Below, piece after piece: positions 14,084-19,415 of a DNA stretch of 19,415 nt. The stretch's first letter is position 1; the number at the start of each line of letters is the position of its first letter. Under the pieces are notes generated by a model, which searched no databases, was not told the origin of the DNA, and saw only the letters and a program-made list of their open reading frames with translations. This DNA is from Lysobacterales bacterium. Its GTDB lineage: Bacteria > Pseudomonadota > Gammaproteobacteria > Xanthomonadales > SZUA-36. The position numbers and the translations under genes were made by a program. The stretch is taken from the NCBI GenBank assembly GCA_026196445.1, contig JAPHTE010000083.1, forward strand, positions 1 to 19,415, read 5' to 3'.

Positions 14084-15493
14084 ATGAGCGTAGAACTTAT
14101 CCACAAGATGATCGCTGACGAAAACGTTGAATATGTTGATCTCAGGTTTTGTGACACCGGCGGCAAGGAGCAGCACGTCAGTCTGCCCGTAAGCGTCATC
14201 GACGATGATTTTTTTGAAGAAGGCAAGATGTTCGATGGCTCTTCGATCAAGGGTTGGAAGGGCATCAACGAATCGGACATGGTACTGATGCCAGACCCCG
14301 ATACGGCCATCATGGACCCGTTCATGGAGCACAGCACGCTGGTATTGCGTTGTGACATCCTGGAACCGGATACGATGGAAGGCTATAACCGCTGTCCGCG
14401 GTCGTTGGCCAAGCGTGCGGAGGCATACCTCAAATCCAGCGGTATAGCCGATGCGGCGTACTTTGGGCCCGAGCCCGAATTTTTCGTGTTTGACAGCGTC
14501 AGTTTCAGCACTGACATGAATTCCACTTTCTACAACATCGACTCCGAGGAAGGCGCCTGGAATACCGGCGCAGAATACGAGGGCGGTAACCATGGCCACC
14601 GGCCACGCGTCAAGGGCGGCTACTTCCCGGTGCCGCCGGTCGATGGTTTGCACGACCTGCGCGCCAGCATCTGCGATATCCTCGAAGACATGGGTGTTGA
14701 AGTCGAGGTGCATCACCACGAGGTCGGCACGGCAGGGCAATGTGAAATCGGTACCAAGTTCAATACGCTGACGCGCAAGGCTGACGAACTATTGATCCTG
14801 AAGTACGCGACGCATAACGCGGCGCATATTTCGGGCCGCACCGCGACCTTCATGCCAAAACCCCTGGTTGGCGATAACGGTTCCGGCATGCACGTGCACA
14901 TGTCCTTGTTCAAGAATGGCGAAAACCTGTTCGCTGGTGAAGAATACGGCGGCTTGTCACAAACTGCCCTGTACTACATCGGCGGTATCTTCAAACACGC
15001 CAAGGCGCTCAATGCCTTTGCCAACGCCTCGACTAACAGCTACAAACGACTGGTGCCGGGTTTCGAGGCGCCCGTGATGCTGGCCTATTCCGCACGTAAC
15101 CGTTCAGCATCCTGCCGTATTCCGCACGTCGGTAACCCGAAGGGACGCCGCATCGAGGTGCGCTTTGGCGACCCGACCGGTAACGGCTACCTGATGTTTG
15201 CTGCCATGATGATGGCCGGTCTCGATGGCATCACCAACAAGATCGATCCGGGTCCTGCCATGGATAAGGATCTGTATGACCTGCCGGCCGAGGAAGTCAA
15301 GAATATCCCGACCGTGTGCGCGAGCCTGTCCGAAGCGCTGGACGAGCTGGACAAGGACCGGGATTTCCTGAAGGCGGGCGGTGTTTTTGACGATGACCTG
15401 ATCAATGCTTATATCGCACTGAAGATGGACGAGGTGACGCGTTTCCGCATGTCGACCCATCCGGTCGAGTTCGATATGTATTATTCTGTGTAA
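14084..15493 (+). CDS. glnA: Glutamine synthetase type I (GlnA)
   Basis: 469 aa, exact length of the adenylylated GSI-beta class. It catalyses ATP-dependent amidation of glutamate to glutamine as a cytoplasmic dodecamer. Visible signatures are FDGSSIKGWKGI near the N-terminus, GPEPEFFVFD, the catalytic-core GGYFPVPPVD and HHHEVGTAGQCEIG, the ATP-binding KPLVGDNGSGMHVHMSL, and NRSASCRIP. The regulatory Tyr398 stands in DKDLYDLP, so control by GlnE adenylylation is expected. AGGA lies about 9 bases before the ATG. Regulation at the DNA level is shown by the sigma-54 promoter and NtrC sites upstream; the genes for that activator pair (ntrB, ntrC) lie downstream. Confidence 0.98.
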   Translation: MSVELIHKMIADENVEYVDLRFCDTGGKEQHVSLPVSVIDDDFFEEGKMFDGSSIKGWKGINESDMVLMPDPDTAIMDPFMEHSTLVLRCDILEPDTMEGYNRCPRSLAKRAEAYLKSSGIADAAYFGPEPEFFVFDSVSFSTDMNSTFYNIDSEEGAWNTGAEYEGGNHGHRPRVKGGYFPVPPVDGLHDLRASICDILEDMGVEVEVHHHEVGTAGQCEIGTKFNTLTRKADELLILKYATHNAAHISGRTATFMPKPLVGDNGSGMHVHMSLFKNGENLFAGEEYGGLSQTALYYIGGIFKHAKALNAFANASTNSYKRLVPGFEAPVMLAYSARNRSASCRIPHVGNPKGRRIEVRFGDPTGNGYLMFAAMMMAGLDGITNKIDPGPAMDKDLYDLPAEEVKNIPTVCASLSEALDELDKDRDFLKAGGVFDDDLINAYIALKMDEVTRFRMSTHPVEFDMYYSV

Positions 15494-15542
15494 TGCTCTG
15501 ACAACCTGATCATTCAGTCATCAAAGGTCGTCTGAGCATCGG

Positions 15543-15564
15543 GGAACGGTCTTCGGGCCGTTCC
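15543..15564 (+). other. Stable C(UUCG)G hairpin in the glnA 3' region
   Basis: GGAACGGTC-TTCG-GGCCGTTCC folds into a 9-bp stem (one G-U pair) capped by a UUCG tetraloop closed by C-G, an unusually stable form. It is not followed by a U run, so it is not itself a typical terminator. It could protect the glnA 3' end from exonucleases or form the body of a 3'-derived small RNA. Confidence 0.6.
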
Positions 15565-15576
15565 AGGGAAACCGGT

Positions 15577-15600
15577 ACGCTCCGCCCGGGCGGGGCGTTT
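15577..15600 (+). terminator. Probable rho-independent terminator of glnA
   Basis: CGCTCCGC-CCGG-GCGGGGCG forms an 8-bp GC-rich stem with one G-U pair, followed by TTTAAT. An outer pair of arms, CCGGTA (15572-15577) and TACCGG (15603-15608), could extend or compete with it. The short U tract suggests partial termination, letting some transcripts continue into the DUF4124 gene and ntrBC. Confidence 0.55.
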
Positions 15601-15628
15601 AATACCGGCGTGATCACGGAGACTGGCG

Positions 15629-16231
15629 ATGAAACTGACAAACTATAGAATATTTTTCCCACGCACCTTGATATTGATGCTATCACTGGCGATGGCTGGC
15701 CCGTTGCTGGCACAGGTCTACAAAACGGTCGACGAGGACGGTAACGTTGTGTATACCGACCAGGCCCCGAAAGACGGTTCGGCCCCGATCGAATTAAGAC
15801 CCCTGAGTGTCATCGAGACGCCTGAATACGTAAGACCTGCGGAGAAGGCGCCTGAAAATGATGAGGCCGGAGACGGTAAGGAAATGTCACTCAGTTATCT
15901 GCGTAAGAACTATGCCGATTTTGCGATCATCGCTCCGCAGGCCGAAGAAACCATCTGGCAACCGGAAAATACCATTACCGTTGCCTGGAATACGCGTTAC
16001 CAGTTGCAGACGGGTATGCAGGTCACGGTGTACGTGGACGGTGTGGCACAAACGACCAGCAGTGAGCAAATCATCGCCCTCGCAGCGTTGGACCGGGGTG
16101 AGCACACGGTGACGGCTGAATTGCGAGATGCACAAAACCGGCGTATCGCCACCGCGAAACCGGTCACTTTTTTCGTCAGGCGGCCAGGTCTCTTTAACCG
16201 GCCAAGCCCGACACCGCAAGGCGGTAACTGA
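15629..16231 (+). CDS. Exported DUF4124-domain protein
   Basis: 200 aa. Signal peptide 1-28 (basic start, hydrophobic TLILMLSLAMAG, cut at LLA before QVYK). A DUF4124 domain follows at about 29-80 with the typical start VYKTVDEDGNVVYTDQAP. The C-terminal half (about 115-190) is beta-rich: TITVAWNTRYQLQTG, VTVYVDGVAQ, ALDRGEHTVTAELRDAQNRR, resembling an Ig-like sandwich. Expected location periplasm. The ribosome site GGAG lies 7 bases before the ATG. It sits between glnA and ntrB, 15 bases before the latter and in the same frame. No function is established for DUF4124; a role in nitrogen sensing is suggested only by position. Confidence 0.85.
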   Translation: MKLTNYRIFFPRTLILMLSLAMAGPLLAQVYKTVDEDGNVVYTDQAPKDGSAPIELRPLSVIETPEYVRPAEKAPENDEAGDGKEMSLSYLRKNYADFAIIAPQAEETIWQPENTITVAWNTRYQLQTGMQVTVYVDGVAQTTSSEQIIALAALDRGEHTVTAELRDAQNRRIATAKPVTFFVRRPGLFNRPSPTPQGGN

Positions 16232-16246
16232 CGCCGTGTTGCTCCC

Positions 16247-17245
16247 ATGCTTGATGCGCTTTCGACAGCGGTCGTAGAACTTGATAAACAGGGCCGAATC
16301 CGAGTGATGAACTCGGCCGCAGAAGATTGCCTTGCAATTGGCAGGGAACGCGGATGTGGCAACCGTTTGGAAGATATCGAGGGCATTCCGGACAGTTTGA
16401 TCCAGGCAATTTCAACATCATCAGGTGACCAGCGTGGACGGCATGTGCGCGAGTGCGAACTGGCCGGAGGCTGGTTCGACTGCACCATCCACCCCGTGTC
16501 CGAAGACCACCTGTTGCTGGAGTTTCATGACCTCAAGTGGAAAATGCAACAAAACAAATTGCAGCAACGTGAACTGCAGACAGGCATGATGGACCTGTTG
16601 CGCCGTAACCTGTCTCACGAGATACGAAACCCGCTGGGTGGTATACGCGGCGCGGCGCAGATGATGGCGGCTGAACTGGATGACCATGAACTGGGTGCAC
16701 TCGCGAAACTGATCATGCGAGAGGTTGACCGCATCGATGAACTAATAGCGCGTTTCGGCCAAACGGAACTCCAGCGCGGCAGTGTCGATGTGCATTATGT
16801 TATCCAGGAGACCACGCAATTATTGCAATTGGAGTCCTTCGATGGCGTCAAAATAATTGCGGATTATGATCCCAGTATTCCTGCCATACGCGCCGATGCG
16901 GCGGCGTTGCGCCAGTTGTTGCTTAACCTGCTACGCAATGCATACCAGGCCGGAGCCAACGAAATTGTTATCCGCAGCCGGGTTGACCTTGACGGTGCGA
17001 TGTTGAAGCCAGGCTCCGGCAGCGTGGTGCGGCTGGACATCGAAGACAACGGTTGTGGTGTACCTGAATCCTTGCGCAGCATGTTGTTTCTACCGCTGGT
17101 GACGGGCCGGCGTGACGGTACCGGGCTGGGTTTGGCATTGGCCCAACAGATTGCCGCTGCACATGAAGGCCTCTTGAGCTATGCCCCGCTGGACCCGGGC
17201 AGCCGTTTTACCCTGAGGATACCGCTGGAGAAGGTGGATGGCTGA
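16247..17245 (+). CDS. ntrB: Nitrogen regulation histidine kinase NtrB (GlnL)
   Basis: 332 aa. NtrB phosphorylates NtrC under nitrogen limitation and, with PII, dephosphorylates it when nitrogen is ample; it is cytoplasmic. An N-terminal PAS-like domain spans about 1-95 (MLDALSTAVVELDKQGRIRV). The H box NLSHEIRNPLGGIRGAAQMM puts the phosphorylated His at 124. The kinase domain has the N box LLLNLLRNAYQAG, the G1 box DIEDNGCGVPE and the G2 box GRRDGTGLGLALAQQI. It starts about a dozen residues later than E. coli GlnL, yet no other start exists: an in-frame stop lies five codons upstream. No Shine-Dalgarno is seen, so coupling to the DUF4124 gene is likely. Its end overlaps ntrC by 8 bases. Confidence 0.95.
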   Translation: MLDALSTAVVELDKQGRIRVMNSAAEDCLAIGRERGCGNRLEDIEGIPDSLIQAISTSSGDQRGRHVRECELAGGWFDCTIHPVSEDHLLLEFHDLKWKMQQNKLQQRELQTGMMDLLRRNLSHEIRNPLGGIRGAAQMMAAELDDHELGALAKLIMREVDRIDELIARFGQTELQRGSVDVHYVIQETTQLLQLESFDGVKIIADYDPSIPAIRADAAALRQLLLNLLRNAYQAGANEIVIRSRVDLDGAMLKPGSGSVVRLDIEDNGCGVPESLRSMLFLPLVTGRRDGTGLGLALAQQIAAAHEGLLSYAPLDPGSRFTLRIPLEKVDG

Positions 17246-18626
17246 ATCCACGCTGGTCTGGGTGGTCGATGATGATGAAGCGATCCGTTTTGTATTGGGC
17301 CGCGCACTGGGCCGCGCGGGATACCGCACGCAGAGCTTTGAGACGGTCACCGCGGCCAGAAACGCTCTAAATACGGGTTCACCCGCGGTCATCATTACTG
17401 ATATCCGCTTGCCCGATGCCGATGGCCTGAGCGTGTTGCAGACGCTGGCGGACCGTGGGATCGAAATCCCGGTCATCGCCATGACGGCATATTCCGATCT
17501 TGACCAGGCGGTATCCGCTTTCAAGTCAGGCGTCTTTGATTATATCTCCAAGCCATTTGACCTGGACCAGGTGCTGGCGGTCGTCGCCCGCGCGACGGCG
17601 GTTCCGGGCAAAGCACCATCGAAACAGGACGTTGGCACCTCAAAGCGCCTGATTGGTGATTCCCCGGCCATGCAGGAGGTGTTCCGCACCATCGGCAGGT
17701 TGTCGCGATCCGATATCAGCGTGTTAATCACCGGTGAGACCGGTAGTGGCAAGGAAGTGATTGCACGTGCGATACATGAACACAGTCCGCGTTCGGGCGG
17801 TCCATTCGTAGCCATCAATACGGCGGCCATCCCGGTAGAGCTGCTCGAATCGGAGCTTTTCGGACACGAGAAGGGCTCGTTCACCGGCGCCCACACCCGG
17901 CGCCCTGGCCGGTTTGAAGAGGCGGCCGGTGGTACTTTGTTTCTCGATGAAATTGGTGATATGCCCTTACCGTTACAGACGCGTCTGCTGAGGGTGCTCG
18001 CCGAGGGTGATTATTACCGCGTTGGCGGCAGGGACCTGTTACGCGCGGATGTGCGTGTGCTGACAGCCACTCACCAGGACCTGCAAAAGAAAATCGCAGA
18101 GGGCAGCTTCCGCGAGGACCTGTATCACCGCCTCAATGTAATATCCATCGAACTACCGCCATTGAGGAAACGTCGTGAGGATATTCCGTCGTTGGCCAGG
18201 TATTTCCTGGGCCTCGCGGCACGGGATATGGGCCTGGAGGAAAAACAGCTGTTGCCTGAAACCATCAGCATATTGCAGTCGAAGTCCTGGCCCGGCAACG
18301 TGCGCCAGCTACAAAATCTGTGCCAGCAGTTGTGCGTGATGGCGCCCGGAGAGCAGATTCTGCCTGAAGACCTGCCAGCGGGCTTACAGGATACTCTCGT
18401 TGGTGAAGGTAGAGAAACCTGGACGAAGGCATTGCAGAGCTGGACCCGCAAAAAACTGTTGAGTGGTCAAACTGAACTGATGGGTGACGCCCGTCGGCAA
18501 CTGGAAAAAGTTGTTCTTGACTGCGCCCTGGATTACACGGGTGGCAAACGGGCAGAGGCTGCGCGTCTGCTGGGTCTGGGCCGAAATACACTGACCCGTA
18601 AACTGAATGAACTCGAAAACCGTTAG
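17238..18626 (+). CDS. ntrC: Nitrogen regulator NtrC (GlnG), sigma-54 activator
   Basis: 462 aa. Receiver domain about 5-120, with acidic residues 11-13, phospho-acceptor Asp55 (IITDIRLPD), Thr81 and Lys103. AAA+ domain about 135-375: Walker A GETGSGKE at 164-171, sigma-54 contact loop GSFTGA at 211-216 (usual form GAFTGA), Walker B TLFLDE at 231-236, and the arginine-rich segment FREDLYHRLNVISIELPPLR. A C-terminal Fis-type helix-turn-helix follows at about 422-462 (KRAEAARLLGLGRNTLTRKL). Phosphorylated NtrC binds enhancer dyads and drives sigma-54 promoters; matching sites lie upstream of glnA in this window. It overlaps ntrB by 8 bases, indicating cotranslation. Confidence 0.97.
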   Translation: MAESTLVWVVDDDEAIRFVLGRALGRAGYRTQSFETVTAARNALNTGSPAVIITDIRLPDADGLSVLQTLADRGIEIPVIAMTAYSDLDQAVSAFKSGVFDYISKPFDLDQVLAVVARATAVPGKAPSKQDVGTSKRLIGDSPAMQEVFRTIGRLSRSDISVLITGETGSGKEVIARAIHEHSPRSGGPFVAINTAAIPVELLESELFGHEKGSFTGAHTRRPGRFEEAAGGTLFLDEIGDMPLPLQTRLLRVLAEGDYYRVGGRDLLRADVRVLTATHQDLQKKIAEGSFREDLYHRLNVISIELPPLRKRREDIPSLARYFLGLAARDMGLEEKQLLPETISILQSKSWPGNVRQLQNLCQQLCVMAPGEQILPEDLPAGLQDTLVGEGRETWTKALQSWTRKKLLSGQTELMGDARRQLEKVVLDCALDYTGGKRAEAARLLGLGRNTLTRKLNELENR

Positions 18627-18643
18627 GCCCGGGGCATGCGATA

Positions 18644-19105
18644 CTAACCGGGTGGTACACGCAGTGAGAAAGTCACCGGCCCGTCATTGACCAGGCTGAC
18701 CTGCATGTGGGCACCAAAACGGCCACACGGCACTTCGCCGAGTTGCTCACGTGCTAAACCGAGCAGGTGGTCGAACAGGCGCCGGCCTTCTTGTGGGTCA
18801 GCCGCGTGGCTGAAGCTGGGCCGGTTGCCCTTGTTGGTGTCAGCAGCCAGGGTGAACTGGGAAACCAGCAGTAGTTGTCCGTCCGCCTGACGCAAGTCCA
18901 GGTTCATCCTCCCTTCGTTATCCTCGAATATCCGGTAGGCAAGAATGCGTTGCAGCAGCCTGTTCGCCTGGGCTTCGGTATCGCCCTTTTCGATTGCAAC
19001 CAGGGCCAGGATGCCTGTGCCGATACTGCCGACCAGCGTTGGCCTGGACGGGTTTCCGTTAACATGTACACTGGCTTGAGATACTCTTTGCAGCAATGCG
19101 ATCAT
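18644..19105 (-). CDS. dtd: D-aminoacyl-tRNA deacylase (Dtd)
   Basis: 153 aa, slightly longer than the ~145 aa E. coli enzyme because of an extended loop near 15-25 and a few extra C-terminal residues. Dtd hydrolyses the ester between D-amino acids (and glycine mischarged on tRNA-Ala) and tRNA, protecting translation. Signatures are MIALLQRVSQASV at the start, MNLDLRQADGQLLLVSQFTL with SQFT at 82-85, NRPSFSHAA, and the C-terminal MQVSLVNDGPVTF with the Gly-Pro motif at 142-143. AGGA lies about 12 bases upstream. It is convergent with ntrC, leaving 17 bases, and divergent from the next gene. Confidence 0.96.
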   Translation of the reverse strand: MIALLQRVSQASVHVNGNPSRPTLVGSIGTGILALVAIEKGDTEAQANRLLQRILAYRIFEDNEGRMNLDLRQADGQLLLVSQFTLAADTNKGNRPSFSHAADPQEGRRLFDHLLGLAREQLGEVPCGRFGAHMQVSLVNDGPVTFSLRVPPG

Positions 19106-19181
19106 TTCGTAAGTTTGTCCTGAAAATTTTCGACGTGCTTAATGGTAGCATTGCTCCAGTCACGAGGAATATTGCACACCC

Positions 19182-19415
19182 ATGAAATTGTTTGCACTGC
19201 GTTTTGCCATGCGTATCTTCAGCTGGATACCGCCACGGACGGCTGAATTCATCGCACCGCCACTGGCAGCAGTGTGGTGGTGGTTGTCACCACGCAAACG
19301 CCGGGTCACGCGTCTGAATCTGCGTGCGGTTTACCCGGACATGGATCTTAAGCAACGCAAACGCATTGGCCGCAATTCCATGACGCACTATGTCAGGGGC
19401 GTGTTGGAAGCTGGC
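19182..19415 (+). CDS. Lipid A biosynthesis acyltransferase-family protein (LpxL/HtrB-like), 5' part
   Basis: Open for 78 codons from ATG at 19182 to the window edge, so the 3' part is missing. The visible N-terminus (KLFALRFAMRIFSWIPP, hydrophobic stretch LAAVWWWLSP, then RKRRVTRLNLRAVYPDMDLK and RKRIGRNSMTHYVRGVLEAG) follows the pattern of the Lip_A_acyltrans family: a membrane anchor, then a conserved R..NL...YP segment. The catalytic HxxxxD/E motif lies beyond the edge, so whether it is LpxL-, LpxM- or glycolipid-acyltransferase-like cannot be said. GAGGA lies about 13 bases upstream of the ATG. It diverges from dtd across 76 bases. Confidence 0.78.
   Translation, partial: MKLFALRFAMRIFSWIPPRTAEFIAPPLAAVWWWLSPRKRRVTRLNLRAVYPDMDLKQRKRIGRNSMTHYVRGVLEAG

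Noticed and set aside
13889..14740. 283-codon open frame on the minus strand across the start of glnA
   Set aside because: It is antisense to highly conserved glnA codons, shows no recognisable domain, and is explained by codon bias of the opposite strand.
18627..18652. CCCGG/CCGGG inverted repeat between ntrC and dtd as a shared terminator
   Set aside because: Only 5 bp, long loop, no U run on either strand.
19122..19131. Palindrome GAAAATTTTC between dtd and the acyltransferase gene
   Set aside because: Only ten bases of AT-rich symmetry, no flanking extension or second copy; chance occurrence is likely.

Overview
The window looks like a chromosomal segment of a gammaproteobacterium. Dtd, GlnA, NtrB and NtrC all read as gammaproteobacterial types, and the stacked TolB-like/TPR membrane proteins are typical, in my recollection, of marine lineages such as the Woeseiaceae. 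The genus cannot be fixed from sequence alone. No tRNA, rRNA, CRISPR array, insertion sequence or phage gene was seen.

Left half (1-10035, all minus strand, so read right to left): a tandem array of five paralogous membrane proteins, the last running off the left edge. All share an N-terminal three-helix membrane module (start M(S/T).F.ELKRRNV.RVGIAY, then a cytoplasmic KKEKDVDR.QSI-type loop), a TolB-like (COG5616/FlgO-like) domain, and a TPR C-terminal region that differs strongly between copies. They are packed like one operon: two ATGA overlaps, then gaps of 24 and 12 bases. In front of the first full copy lies a 38-codon reading frame. It starts like another copy, degenerates after about 20 residues, and itself overlaps the next gene by ATGA, so it looks like a decayed sixth member. 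No enzymatic domain or DNA-binding domain is visible in any copy. This array is the least explained part of the window and the best candidate for an undescribed system.

Middle (10036-13810): an AT-rich intergenic stretch that probably holds the array promoter, then an exported M14 zinc carboxypeptidase-like protein (minus strand). A divergent intergenic region follows, with a possible 56-aa ORF overlapping the start of uppP (undecaprenyl-diphosphatase, plus strand).

Right half (13811-19415): a nitrogen-assimilation cluster with glnA, a DUF4124 exported protein, ntrB and ntrC. Upstream of glnA are two NtrC-type palindromes and a well-matched sigma-54 -24/-12 promoter. NtrB/NtrC made here would therefore be expected to activate glnA from those sites. 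glnA is followed by two strong hairpins, the second a probable terminator. Convergent to ntrC is dtd (D-aminoacyl-tRNA deacylase). Divergent from dtd is the start of a LpxL/HtrB-type lipid A acyltransferase-family gene, cut by the right edge.
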